Notes under the pieces: model-generated
Told to the model about the DNA's origin: nothing
The model's database searches: none
What the model saw: only the letters and a program-made list of their open reading frames with translations
From: Macropodus opercularis
Taxonomy: Eukaryota; Chordata; Actinopteri; Anabantiformes; Osphronemidae
Assembly: GCA_030770545.1 (NCBI GenBank)
Contig: CM061106.1
Location: 4,056,001-4,120,000, forward strand
Length of the DNA: 64,000 bases
Reading direction: 5' to 3'
Translations under genes and position numbers: made by a program
Part shown: piece by piece, positions 47,401 through 59,831 of the stretch
Position numbering within the stretch: position 1 is the first letter of the stretch
Layout of the letters: each line of letters starts with the position of its first letter

Positions 47401-50400
47401 ATCAACAGCCTGGAGTTGTCCTCAGCCAGAGACGTCTGCAGCTGAGCTGAATGATTCATCTACACATTAGACACATTAACAGCTTGAACGTGTGTTAATA
47501 GAACTAAAACCTGTTGAAGTGAGACAACACACTGGAATCATGGAAACAGATTCCAGACAGTTGAGAGTAACAGCAACAGCAGAGGAGAGTGAACATCAGT
47601 AGTTCAGTCAATGACTGAGTCTCTGGTTCCTTCCTGAACCTTGAATAATAACTAACAGGATGATCAAGTCACCTGGTCACTGACCTTTGACCCCTGCCTC
47701 TGTTTCCTCTCTGTTAAATGTAGACGTGACTCAGAAAGTGAAGTATTGAAGCATTAATCACTGATCCAGCTGCTGTGTTTGCATTGACTGTCTCAACCTG
47801 ACAGAGATCACACATCTGGACTGATGCCTGCAGGAACCAGATGATGTTCTGGTCTGGCTGCTCAGGTGTAGAACCAACACCTGGCATCACACACAACACA
47901 CTACATGATACTACTACTAATCACAGTCACGCTCCAGGTATAAAGCAGGTCAAAGTGGTTTCTATCCATCATCCAGTCGTGACTGAGATCTCAGTAGGCT
48001 GCAGCATAATGTGACAGAATAAAGCTGCTGTGACCAGTAATGAGTAAATCAATCCACATAAACAAAAGCTGAACAATAGTTAATCATTAAACATTAAATA
48101 CATTAGTGAAATGTTCAGTTCAGTTTATTTAAGGCACCAGGAGACAACAGAGCAGCATCAACAGAACACAGGCAGGTCGTTGGTCCTGCATCTGCTCCCT
48201 GGAAAGTCTGACTGGAATCTACACACAGGTTGTTCCTACGCAGGTGGTCACATGGTCGTCTGGCTACGACTTCAAGGCTTTAGAAAGAAAGGACAGATTA
48301 GATGTTGGCCTATAGCTGCTAGTTCTCCAGGGTTGAGAGCAGGTTTGTTCAGTGAAGGTTTGACCACAGCAGCCTGAAAAGCCTGAGCTACGTAGCAGAG
48401 ACTGGTTGGTTGGATTCAATGTGGACGTGCTGATGAACAGAAGAACTTCTGTGAGTGATCTAGTTGGGATTGAGTCTAAGAGACAAGCAGTCAGACAGAG
48501 ACACCAGCAGATGAGTCAATGTCTCTAATGGTTCCAATGTTCTAAGGACAGAAATCCATGAAGTCATTGCTGCTGGTGTTTGAAGCTGCTCTGGGTCAAC
48601 ACAGCATCACCTTTATTTAGTGATGTCCACAGAGAACCAGTGAGCAGGTTTCTGTCCCATGGGTCACTGATAGTCCAGGAAGCAGTGGCCTCTCTGAGCC
48701 AGTACCCACACTCCTGATGGTTTCTCTCTGTCTCTGACTGTTTTTCAGGCTCAGTGGCTGTAACATCTCAGAAAGAGGCCTTGAAGCTCTGTCCTCAGTT
48801 CTCAGCTCCCAGTCCTCTAGTCTGAGAGAACTGGACCTGAGTAACAACAAGCTGAAGGGTTCAGGAGTGAAGCTGCTGTCTGCTGGACTGGAGAGCCCAC
48901 AGTGCCATCTGGAAAGTCTCAGGTCAGTATTTGTCCAACGTGTAAATGATTTACAATTTTTCAGTCACATTTTCAGTTTCACTTTGTTTTCAAACTTCTG
49001 TCTTTGTTTTTTTAATTGTGACCCAGATTTCAGCTCATATTTATAGAAATGTGTCCATCATCACATAAGTAGAGAGGATGTGAGGGGACGACATCCTCCC
49101 TCTGTAGGATGAATCTCCTCCATCCTCATCCAGGGACAGCTGTGACTGGTTTAATTCAACCATGAACATCACTGATCAGGACAATCTGACTGTTTATTAA
49201 TGATTCATCTTTGGTTGTTTATTCAGTTTGAGTTGGTGCAGGTTGTCAGAGATCAGCTGTGATTCTCTGGTCTCAGCTCTGAAGTCCAACCCGTCACATC
49301 TGACACAACTGGACCTGAGCTACAACATCCTGCAGGATTCATCAGTGAAGCATCTGTGTGGTTTTCTGGAGAGTCATCACTGTCGACTGGAGACTCTGAG
49401 GTCAGACTCCATGTTTTAGTTCTGTGTAGATTAATGTGATGTGAACGTTGTGCTGACACTAAACTGCAGACATGAAGCTGATGTTCTACTGATCCACACT
49501 GAGGGTCTCCATGGTAACGCCTGGTTTCTTCTACTGTGGTTTAGTTTGTTTTGAGTTTTATTTAATTTTTTTATTTTTATTATTTTGTTACTGAAAATAT
49601 AAATGAAACATTTTATCAGTCAGAAAATATCAAATCTGTGATCAGTAGCTGATGCTCCAACACTTTTCTAAGGCTCCATAATGTTGGTTCTGACTCAATA
49701 TTCAAACCCAAGATGCCGTAATCAGAAGTTCTGGATCTGCTTGTTTGACTGGTTCCATCAGTTTGACTCCATTAAATGTTTCCTCAGTATCAAATGTTTC
49801 TGTGAGCTTCTAGTTTCTTAACTTCTACTTCCTGAAGCGTCTTCAGCTCCAAACACACAATGAGACACTGAATGGTTTCAAGCTGACTCTTTGTTTTCTA
49901 CTGTTTCATCTTTGGTTCTTTATTCAGTTTGAGTCTCTGCAGTTTGTCAGAGATCAGCTGTGATTCTCTGACCTCAGCTCTGAAGTCCAACCCGTCACAT
50001 CTGACTCAACTGGACCTGAGTATCAACAACCTGCAGGATGCATCAGTGAAGCATCTGTGTGGTTTTCTGGAGAGTCCTCACTGTCGACTGGAGACTCTGA
50101 GGTCAGACTCCATGTTTTAGTTCTGTGTAGATTAATGTGATGTGAACGTTGTGCTGACGCTAAACTGCAGACATGAAGCTGATGTTCTACTGATCCACAC
50201 TGAGGGTCTCCATGGCAACGTCTGATTTCTTTCTCTGTGGTTTAGTCTGTTCACTGTTTATATCCTAGTTTCTAAACTTCTACTTCCTGAAGCGTCTTCA
50301 GCTCCAAACACACGATGAGACACTGAATGGTTTCAAGCTGACTCTTTGTTTTCTACTGTTTCATCTTTGGTTGTTTATTCAGTTTGAGTGGCTGCAGGTT

Positions 50401-51225
50401 GTCAGAGATCCGCTGTGATTCTCTGGCCTCAGCTCTGAAGTCCAACCCGTCACATCTGACTCAACTGGACCTGAGCTACAACAACCTGCAGGATTCATCA
50501 GTGAAGCATCTGTGTGGTTTTCTGGAGAGACGTCACTGTCGACTGGAGACTCTGAGGTCAGACTCCATGTTTTAGTTCTGTGTAGATTAATGTGATGTGA
50601 ACGTTGTGCTGACGCTAAACTGCAGACATGAAGCTGATGTTCTACTGATCCACACTGAGGGTCTCCATGGCAACGTCTGGTTTCTTCTTCTGTGGTTTCA
50701 TTTGTTTTTAGTTTTATTTAATCGTTGTTTCATTATTTCATTTATTATTTATGTTAATTAGTCAGAAAATATCAAATCTGTGACCAGTAGTTGATGCTCC
50801 AACACTTTTCTAAGGCTCCATAATGTTGGTTCTGACTCAACATCCAAACCCAAGATGCCGTAATCAGAAGTTCTGGATCTGCTTGTTTGACTCGTTCCAT
50901 CAGTTTGACTCCATTAAATGTTTCCTCAGCATCAAATGTTTCTGTGAGCTTCTAGTTTCTAAACTTGTACTTCCTGAAGCGTCTTCAGCTCCAAACACAC
51001 GATGAGACACTGAATGGTTTCAAGCTGACTCTTTGTTTCATCTTTGGTTCTTTATTCAGATTGAGTTGCTGCAGTTTGTCAGAGATCAGCTGTGATTCTC
51101 TGGCCTCAGCTCTGAAGTCCAACCCGTCACATCTGACTCAACTGGACCTGACAGGAAACAACCTGCAGGATTCATCAGTTAAGCATCTTCGTGACCTGGT
51201 CCAGTCTGTCGTCTGGAGACTCTGA
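44455..51225 (+). CDS. NLRC3-like fish NLR protein (FISNA-NACHT-LRR), copy 2
   Basis: This is the paralogue of the gene at 2520. Inferred exons are 44455-44543, 44676-44795, 45353-45465, 45582-47373, 48749-48922, 49227-49400, 49928-50101, 50383-50556 and 51060-51225 (2976 nt, 991 residues, in phase). The amino-terminal peptide MNQCEDREEGAPPSK is retained, but there is only one SHQRKESAEAG repeat exon. Exon 45353-45465 fuses HQDSTFM directly to KQEELADC, so 65 codons present in copy 1 (the acidic helical linker LLEDNIVMFVKKELKKIQ onward) are missing without loss of frame. Walker A is GVAGVGKT near residue 205 and Walker B FILDGLDE follows. After the NACHT exon come four 174-bp LRR exons and a terminal exon ending SVVWRL-stop. 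Copy 1 and copy 2 NACHT exons differ most near the QQ(K/Q)STS tract, where copy 2 lacks four codons. No B30.2 exon was found downstream. Confidence 0.9.
44819..45243. mobile_element. Insertion replacing about 1.2 kb of NLR intron in copy 2
   Basis: Homology to copy 1 stops after gttgtcagtttgaa and resumes at gtctctgact. Copy 1 has 2876-4105 in this place, including its extra repeat exon. The inserted sequence contains gtctttattaatcacac near the left end, acaggtgtaacaaatcaaga near 45140, and a (GAA)n run at 45178-45196. It resembles non-autonomous fish transposon ends, by memory only. No clear terminal inverted repeats were seen. Confidence 0.45.
47374..48748 (+). other. Long NLR2 intron between NACHT and LRR exons
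   Basis: This is closely similar to 6591-7959 and has only scattered substitutions and small indels. No gene is seen. Confidence 0.6.
49227..50556 (+). repeat. Array of three LRR exon cassettes in NLR2
   Basis: Exons start at 49227, 49928 and 50383, each 174 bp, with intervals of 701 and 455 bp. The 49928 exon encodes the same 58 residues as the NLR1 exon at 9114 (SINNLQDASVKHL is shared only by these two). Terminal exon 51060 carries LDLTGNNLQDSSVKHLRDL. Confidence 0.9.
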
Positions 51226-51493
51226 GGTCAGTAGAGGTTGGAGTCAGTCTGTGCTGCTTCCATCAGTCTTGTTAACTCAGTTAGTGTCACAGCAGAGATT
51301 CCAGTGTTTCCTGTAAAGCTCCAACCTTCTCAGTGAAGCTGTGGCAGAAAGACAGAGACAGAGAGAACAGTCAGCATCAGATCAGCCAATTCAGAATTTA
51401 AACATAAATTCTCTAATGAACTAAGTGGAAAGTAGCAGAAAGGCTGAGTGGACAGAATGAAACTAGATGAGACTGAACCATGATCAGAAATGT

Positions 51494-51880
51494 CCCACTG
51501 ACCTTAGATCTGCTCTTAGTGAGTCAGTGTGATGCTCCACTGACCTTAGATCTGCTCTTAGTGAGTCAGTGTGATGCTCCACTGACCTTAGATCTGCTCT
51601 TAGTGAGTCAGTGTGATGCTCCGCTGACCTTAGATCTGCTCTTAGTGAGTCAGTGTGATGCTCCGCTGACCTTAGATCTGCTCTTAGTGAGTCAGTGTGA
51701 TGCTCCACTGACCTTAGATCTGCTCTTAGTGAGTCAGTGTGATGCTCCACTGACCTTAGATCTGCTCTTAGTGAGTCAGTGTGATGCTCCGCTGACCTTA
51801 GATCTGCTCTTAGTGAGTCAGTGTGATGCTCCACTGACCTTAGATCTGCTCTTAGTGAGTCAGTGTGATGCTCCACTGAC
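51494..51880 (+). repeat. 42-bp minisatellite, about nine units
   Basis: The unit ccactgaccttagatctgct plus cttagtgagtcagtgtgatgct is repeated head to tail with only one common variant position (ctccact versus ctccgct). Because 42 is a multiple of three, frames stay open on both strands, encoding (APLTLDLLLVSQCD)n or its reverse. These are not supported as genes. Confidence 0.95.
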
Positions 51881-54133
51881 GTGTGTTCACATGTGTGGAT
51901 GTGTGTGTGATGTCAGTTGGTGTCATTTGTCTCATTAGTGTGGACAGAATGACTTTTGCCTTAATGTGAGCAACATCTAGTTTGGTCCAGGGCAGAGCTT
52001 TATCTTCAGCAGTAGGGGGCAGTGGAGGCTGTGGTTTGGACCAGCGTGAGTTTCTGTGTCCTTCATACCGGAGGAGAACTCAGCCAAGTGAAGCCATGTT
52101 TCCCGTGTGTCATCGTCTCTTTCCTGTGTTTCAGGATCTATATCTGTCTACAGATGCTGCAGCTGGTACCTGTGACATGAGCTGAATATGTCCATGAAGC
52201 GCTGGTTAGAAATGTTGACACATGGAGCCATGAAACCACGACGCTCTTCAGAAGTTCTCTCCAGCAAAGCATTGTTCATTCCCTCAACTCATTTAACAGA
52301 GTGTGATCATCGTCACAACAATAAAGGTGTTGTCACAACTCAACATTAAGACATTTGAGGAGTTTGAGTCCTTGAAGAGCTGAAATCCTCAGAACAGGAG
52401 GATCCTCAAAGACTGAGATGTTTAAGGAAGCTGGGAATTAATGAGAGTTTACACCTTTCAGGACCAGCCTCATTCTCTCAAAGCGTCTATTTAATGAAAA
52501 CATAACATAAAACAACTCCAGTTTTATTTTTCACTTCTTAATAACCTGTGTATTAATTTCACACATAACAACCCAGAGATCCTGTAAAAACTTGGTTGTG
52601 TCAGTACAAACGTTGTTAAACGTGTGTTGATGCTTCTTCAACTTGGTGAATTAAACTGGCTCTAAAAACAGTCGAGGCTTGTTCTGTGTTTTCTTAAAGT
52701 CTCTGAGGTTTAACACACACAGGCCTGTGTGAGGCTGTTAAAACCAAAGAGCAGGAGGCAGACGATGCTTCAGCTTCTGAGTCATCTGGACCCATTTAGG
52801 AGAAGATTTAACTAGATATTAAATAAAGCCTGATGGAAAAGCACAACATCCAACACTTTAGCACGTCCACGGTGAAAAGCCTCATCCAACGCGACAACAA
52901 AACACAAACACGAATTAAAGTTAGTGAAAAACGTTCCCTGAAGAAGTGACGTGGAAGCTTGGATGCGTCTGGCGTTGGTGGAGATTCTCCACAGAGTCCA
53001 GCTCTGCTCCAGTCCAACGAGAACAAAGACGTCGCAGGAGGCACAATTACAACAAAGCATTAAATCTCTGGAGATGAGCTGCTTCTCCACACGGCGACGT
53101 CCTGCCAGAAGAAACTAAAGTCAGAGCTGAACACAACACTCGACAGGAAACTAGAACGACTACGTGAGAGAAGGAGGCAGCAGCCCATCACCTTCTCAGA
53201 GAGGATGACGCGCTGCAGCAAATAAGGGAAGCAAAAAAAGAGAGACAAATTCAACCCAATTCTTTGTTCTGTTCTGACGCAGTCATAGCTCATTTTCGGC
53301 GGCTCGTCTCTCTCTGGACCAGCAGAACCGACGCAGTGAGCCTGAGCCAGAACTGACCTGCTCCAGTCCACACTGGCATCAGCTGATTGGCTAAGTAGTT
53401 TACTGACCCTAACCCACGCTGTGCGTCCTGCTACAGCAAGTCTCTGGGCCCCACAGCCTACGCCAAGATAAAAGACTTCCTTATCCATCGCCACAGGCCC
53501 ATCCACTGTGGATGTGGACGAGGCAGAGGAGGAGGACGAGGTGGTCCACGATGGGAGGGACACACCACAAACCCACAGCTGACTGAGGTCTGGCTGATGG
53601 GGTGCAGTTGAATGAGACGACCAGTGAACACAACACACAGAAATACAATCCTCACCAGACAAGAACATCACACATACTGGTATAGTTCTGACTTCACAGT
53701 GTTTTCATCTGACTCATTCCAATCATCGCCTCCACTTTCTTATGGTTCTTTTCTATAGAATGTGATGTGCTCTGTGTTTATGGGTCAGTTGGTTGAATGT
53801 GGGTTAGATTGTGTGACTAAATCATAGGATTGGTTCTATATAGTTGTATTTAATATATTGTTAGATATAAAGATACTGGAACTAACGTCACTATAAATAA
53901 TGAACTAACTGCATGTGACAAAATAAAAGCATATCTGTCAGTAAGTAGAAACTATTACGGGACAATTATCCAATAAAAGCTATGATCCACGCGTACAGCC
54001 CCACAAAACGGTGTCACCTAGTGGTTACTTCCTAACCCACTGCCCTACATATACATCTATTCAACGTTCCATAATCTACCATTTGTTTCAGTGGCTGGGT
54101 CACTAACCTCAGTGTTTTACTGCAGCTGGTCTT
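51881..54133. other. 3' flank of NLR2, unrecognised sequence
   Basis: No convincing gene was found. A 203-codon frame on the - strand at 53060-53671 is rich in Ser and Cys, has no recognised motif and overlaps other frames, so I do not call it. Positions 52340-52760 and 53700-54070 are AT-rich. Confidence 0.45.
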
Positions 54134-54805
54134 TCATTTTGTCGGATGGAGTCGAACAAGGCCAACGTCTGCAGGTAACGTCTGAACAGATGAGCTGGAA
54201 CTTGCAACAAGAGGCTCGATGGCGTCCTGCAGCTGTTCCCTATTGTTCTCTGTCAGCACAGGTAGAAATTGTGGGACCTGCTCTCCACAGTTTCTCAACC
54301 TCTCCCCTGGCACCAGAGAACTTTCCCCTTGAAGCCCTGGGTCAAGCTGGAAAACCCAATGTACTGTATTTAAATAGCATTGTTCTGTTCCAACTGGATG
54401 ATTAGACACATACTAGTCAGTATATTACTGCAAAGAGCTTGAGTGAAAGGGGCCTCGCCTCCGAGGAAATCACCAGAGGTAACGGTGGCAAAGCATCGCT
54501 AACATTTCCCCAAGAGCAGTTCCTGAATGTGAATGAAACTGGTCTGTGAGCTGTGTATGGAACTCAGGGTTTGTAGGTTCACCACACCTGAGGTTACCCA
54601 TCACCCACAGCTGCTCAGGTGTGTAATGATGCTCAGTAGCAGGAGGAGGATTGTTCCAACTGGAAACAAACGCGTAGACTCATCTGTAGCATTGGAAGGA
54701 ATGTGTGACGCACACAGATCATCAAGTCCATCTACAAGCAACTGCAGCTCTGCCTCACAGACACTGAGGACGTCTGTCCACACATCCCTCCACAGTCTCT
54801 CAACT
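54134..54805 (-). pseudogene. Integrase-core transposase, carboxy-terminal part, broken
   Basis: Read on the - strand, an acceptor (ttcttctag) at about 54806 precedes RVERLWRDVWTDVLSV, the segment with the DDE glutamate. After a frame change near 54680, PPPATEHHYTPEQLWVMGNL appears. Further on, after other breaks, VPQFLPVLTENNREQLQDAI EPL appears near 54250-54310. The order matches the carboxy half of the same integrase-core family as 19266-21772. No earlier exons were found upstream, and the middle (LHYVYLPRIN region) is not readable. Membership rests on short motifs. Confidence 0.55.
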
Positions 54806-57800
54806 CTAGAAGAAAAGAAGAGGAAACTCAGAAACACCCAATCTGAGACAGTCTCCTCTCCACAAGTTCACTTTAAATGTCTGATGCAAAGCTTCAGTTA
54901 ATACTTCATCTCAGGTTTTTAACAAGCCACGTGCTCAGTGACATTTCAACAGCTAACCCACATCTTGTCTCCATCTACCAGCTGCCCTTTAAACTATGCC
55001 CAGGAAGATCAAGACCACTCACAAGTCCATGAAGGACCCACTGAACGACCCTGTAACCGTGGAGGAGGAGTCACGGTAGTTGTGTTCACACCTGCTCACT
55101 GCCCTCAGGCCTATTTCCCACAACGAGCCCGTTCTCTACAGGTGTAGAGTGAAACCTACCTGGAGGATGAATCTGTGTGTCCATCAACATCCCTCAGACT
55201 GAAGAAGCTTCTGGACAGATGGAGAAACTATCTACCAAATAGAAGAAGCCCAGTCGCCACGACTCAACTTTCAGACGCATCATGTGTAGAAATCAGTTTT
55301 CACTGTAATCAGTTTTCAGGTTGTGGCTTGATCCTAAAAGCATATTTCAGTTACAAATAAATACTAGTTACATACAACCTAGATTTTCATAGTGATCACA
55401 GTTTCCAACTTAAATTGACAGTCACCAAAGCCAACCAATAAATCGATTCAATACAAAAATAACAAAAAGAGTCAGCACCTTGTAGTCACAGCAAACGAGC
55501 TCACGTGGTTCTACAACAAGTTTTCTACAGAAAATCTAGGAGCTCACAGCGTTTCTGCAAAGTAGAAATAGTTTAGATTTGTCTAAACCAAGCTCAGTTC
55601 CTTTCATTTCTAGCTGGTTGGCTCCAAGCTACACATGTTACAGAATCCTTTCCAACTATCGCGTCTTATATACTGAATGTGCATAAGCAACCACACCTCT
55701 GATTGTGAGCCAGGCTCTGCCAGTCATGACGCCTGCTCTTCCTGTGTCACGCACAGTAAGCATGACGCAGCCAATGGCTCCATTTTCTACTCCACCAGCT
55801 TTAAGAAGAAAAAATATATAAACATAACCATGTTTCTGATAAACGTGAGACGTCTTCTGATGTCTTTAGGTGTAGTTATAGCTTTGTGAGATCAGATCGT
55901 TCTCTATTGATCCCACAGTGGGGAAATTCAATTCAACCAAAAGTCGATACAGACCAGCTCCAGAGGCCTAGTAGTTTGCATACTCTCCAGTGGAGCCTCC
56001 CCTCAGGCTCAGACGTACATAGTCTCTACATCCCTGTCAATGTCAGGCCAAAACAAATCTCTGTCTCGACAAATACAGGATTCTCAACTGTGACTAAAGT
56101 CCAGCCATGTCATGAGCAACCACAATGGAGAAATTCAGTTGTTACAACAGCTACAAAAAATATTAAGTTGCAAAGAAAATGACCCATTATGCAAATTCCC
56201 AACTGTTCCAAATACCAGACACTGAACATAAAGTCCCAGATCAACTACAGCAGATGATCTGCACGGTGGCTGTTAGACTGGTTGGTTGTAGAGTCTAACA
56301 GCAGTGGATGAAGGATCTGTGGCATCGCTCCTTCCTACACTGGGGGCGTCTCCACTTGTTGGGTTTAGTTGTGTCAGGTCTTAAACTTACTTGTAAAGTG
56401 TCTTGAAACAACTGCTGCTGTGAATTGATGTCATATAAATAAAGCTGAATTGAACTGAATCCCACCTACTGTGCAGGGCTACAGGGCGTCGTCCTTAACT
56501 GCTGCAGTGAATCACAGCGTTTACTTTATTTCAGTGGACGACGTTGAAATGCAGACCTTCACCACATCCTGTAAAACCAGCAGCTTGGATTCTGGTTGTT
56601 GTTTTATTTTGAAAGGTCTGTTTCCAGTTTTGTCATTTGCTCCTTATTTCAGCTTTACTGTGTTGGTAGTTTTCACCTGTCGTCTCTCTTTCTCTCTCTC
56701 TGCTTATTGCACTTATAGCCTCAGTTTTCTCCACGTCCTTGTGTGATTGTAATCTCATATCACTGGCATCTGGTTTTGTTCTTTGATGTCAAGTTGCCGA
56801 CTTCACGTTCTGTGTTTACAAGTAAGTTTTTGCCATGTTTTTGTCCAAGAGGATTTCTTTGTTCTACTTTTTAAATATATCTTTATTGGAAATTTCACAC
56901 ATAATACACAGAATGTAATGCACAACACATGAACACCACAAACACATATGGACAATTATAACAATAATAGCAAGAAGAACAACAGTTCAGAACCACTACC
57001 ACAATAGCAGCAACAGCAAAAATAATCATCGCTATGTTCAATTCTATCATTAATATTATTACAATTATATATAATAATAACACCATTATCACTATCACTA
57101 ACATTAGCTTCATCATCATTAGTAGGTGGAAGCGTCTGGCTGACGGTTAACATCTGAGGAATGTTCCTGCTTCTTTCTACCATGTGTTCAGTGACCTTTG
57201 AACTTTCTTTAAATGTTCGAGGTTTACGATGTAGTAAAGTGGCTGAAACAAAGCTGAACAACTAGAGAACGAGTTGAAACAAAACAAAGCATAATGGACT
57301 AACATTAAGTGAGTGACTGATTCGCTGAATAAAGCAAAGCCCAGGCTTAAACCTGCAGCTTGTCAGCTTCGTGTCCTCCTCGGGCAGCGTCTGCTCCCAG
57401 ACAGACAGGCAGCCCGTCGCTGTGTCTGCAGCAGATGAGCGGCTGGTTGCAGCGGAACCAGGAGCCACCGCTAAACAACACAGCTACACGAAGCCCAGGA
57501 TGTTAGAGCAGCGGGAGTTGATTCCCTGAAGACTGAACAGTGGCCCCAGCAGCGAATCGGCTGCTGTCAGCGCAGAGACGCCGAAACGTGTCGCTCTTAG
57601 AAACGTTACAAACGAGTCTGACACGATGTGAACGATTTGTTGCCTCAATGTTACAACTGAGTGAAATAACCACGTGGTTACTAGTAACAAAGGCTCTAAG
57701 CTGTGACGTCACTCGCCATCAACAGTTTCTGTCTAAAACAAAGCAAACTAAACCTGTAAAAGTATAAAACAGTTGTGTTGAGGTAGTTCCAAATGCCGGG

Positions 57801-59699
57801 TGTAGTCTCTGTGCTTTTATTTTGATAGTTAATGGAGGAAGCAGTGTTTATGTCTAGATGTGCTCTTGATTAGTTGGCGTGTTTAATGTGACAGTGATCA
57901 GACAAATAGTTTTACTGCGTTGACTGTGTTAAATCTCAGAGTTACTGCATGTACGTGCTCGTAGAATATCTTTGCTGAGAGCTTAGACTAGAGCTTCATC
58001 ATTTCACAACCACAGAACAATATTTCTTCACTCACTTATATGACACTGCCTTGGAATTATTGTTTGTTTGCTTATTTCCTATTACTAAACTTCCAGATTG
58101 ACCCATTTATTCAACAACCCACTGAGAAAGCTTTGACAGGGAAGTACGTTCACTTTGCATGTATATCTGTGTGTTTGTGGATTATTCGTCCTAAATTGGA
58201 CGCTGCTCTCTGTCTCACTGCTCAGCCAGCATCCGACCCAGAGCCCACAGATCATTAAAATCACCTGTTCACCTTTGACCGCTTAATGTTTTTCATGTTG
58301 GGAGATTTTTTTAATGTTGTTTAAATTCCGTGATGCATGTGTTTGCAAAATGAAACTGGATTAATTATAATTCACATGTTGGTTTTCTTTTTCAACCTGC
58401 AATGGCAGAGAGCCAGTACCGAGCCTTTCTCCAGCTGAAGGCTTTGAAGACCGTGCCCTGTACATCTGAGCTGCAGAGAGGACCTGATCCGTTTTCCTTT
58501 ATTTGTTTTTGTCAACTTGTCACTATTTGTTCACAGTGAGGGGCTTAAAGTGAAGCCAGTCAACATAAAACCAATAAATATTCAGACCAGACACTAAAGA
58601 TTAGAGATTAAATTGCAGTAAATGTTCTTGTGCCGTGTTGATGAAGACACAGACACATGAAGAACTGGCAGAAAACCTGGTGAGAGAAAAGTTCAAGGGT
58701 CAACTACGACATGATGCTATAGCTCACGCTGACCTGACAGAGCAGCAGTCATTGAACATCACATGTCCATCTACACTGGCTCAGAACTTGGACTGTGCTT
58801 CACTGGCTTTTGCTCGCGTCAGGACACTGAAGCTACTGATGTCCAGCTGAACTATAGCTTTGTGCTGCCTCCTCCAAGGAGCCCCAGCAATTTGAGGCCA
58901 GACAGACTTTGAACTGTCCAGCTCTGCTGTCATGACGTGTTTTAATCCTCCTGCAATAGAAGATATTCTGTGATATAGAACAACCGTCCACTAAATCATC
59001 GGTTTGATAGACACATGAACGCACTGAACATGTATTAAACCAGTGAGGGAGCAATAGGTGAACAGTGATATAGCAGAATATTACTGTACCGCTGTTGAAC
59101 CACAAGCAAGAACTTATGTCTTATTTTAATGAAGCCACTTTCAGCTCATTGTTATTAACAAATTGTGTCTCTGAAAAAAACAACAGGTCGTAGGTAGGTA
59201 GGTCACCTGTACAGCGTCTGGTTGTTGGTTGTGTTGTCACTTCTTTTCTAAACACTGCATCCATGTTATTGAGACGCTTTAATTTTATTATTTAATGACA
59301 GTTCCATTTAAAGTAAAAACAAAAATAAAAGCTATATAAAGCTAAAAATAAAAACTGGCAGGTGCAGATTTTGATGATGTTTGATGTTTCTAGTGACTGC
59401 AGAACCTCAAGATGAGGGGAAACACCTGGATCTCACCTCGTCTAGGATCTGATTGGTTCAGGTGTTGGATCAAAAGCCTGATGTTTCATAGAACAGGGTG
59501 TGATTGTTCTTGACTTTCTCCACAGACGACAGCTTTACTGCTGGGAAAGTTAGAAACCATCTGACCTGACCACAGCGTTTTGACTCTGGCTCCTGCTCTG
59601 ATCTGTTTTCCAGGGGCAGTTCATCTCCAACGAGCTGACTTGATGCTGCTGTATATGATGTTAGCAGATGTTTTTCCACTGTTTGAAAGTTTCTGTAAT
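54806..59699. other. Mostly unrecognised spacer
   Basis: No gene is supported. Retroposon-like tails occur at about 55893-55933 (ctctattgatcccacagtgg) and 56388-56460. Positions 56930-57120 are an AT-rich low-complexity tract of cacc/ataat words. Around 57380-57720 CpG is more frequent than nearby (for example agacgccgaaacgtgtcgct), which could mark an old promoter. A short frame at 58403-58543 (MAESQYRAFLQLKALK) and one at 58635-58850 have no recognised relatives. Confidence 0.4.
56388..56460 (+). repeat. Fish retroposon 3' tail
   Basis: cttgtaaagtgtcttgaaac then tgctgtgaattgatgtcata and taaataaagctgaattgaac form the familiar teleost retroposon tail with a repeated attga-like end. No body is recognisable upstream. 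Confidence 0.5.
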
Positions 59700-59831
59700 G
59701 TGTGAATACGCTGGTGTCATTTTAGGATGGAGGAGGTAGAGAAGTCCTTCGTCAATGTGAAAACGCTGGTGGGCGATTAGGGTGAAGGAATTACAGAACA
59801 TTTATCCACACTGTTCACACCACTAAGGCTT
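59700..59831 (-). pseudogene. Two decayed zinc fingers beyond the present stop
   Basis: The frame continues past the TAG at 59832-59834 into a TGEKP-like linker with stops. CEQCG, a stop and then MFCNSFTLIAHQRFH follow (about 59757-59818), a broken C2H2 finger. After a shifted gap, HQRIHT remains at about 59700-59720. These are remnants of a longer array. Confidence 0.75.

Noticed and set aside
51480..51938. Protein-coding repeats on both strands over the minisatellite
   Set aside because: The frames are open only because the 42-bp unit is a multiple of three and lacks stops. There are no family motifs and the two strands are open equally.
53060..53671. 203-codon frame on the - strand
   Set aside because: It has no domain, shows biased Ser/Cys composition, overlaps other frames and has no convincing splice or promoter context.
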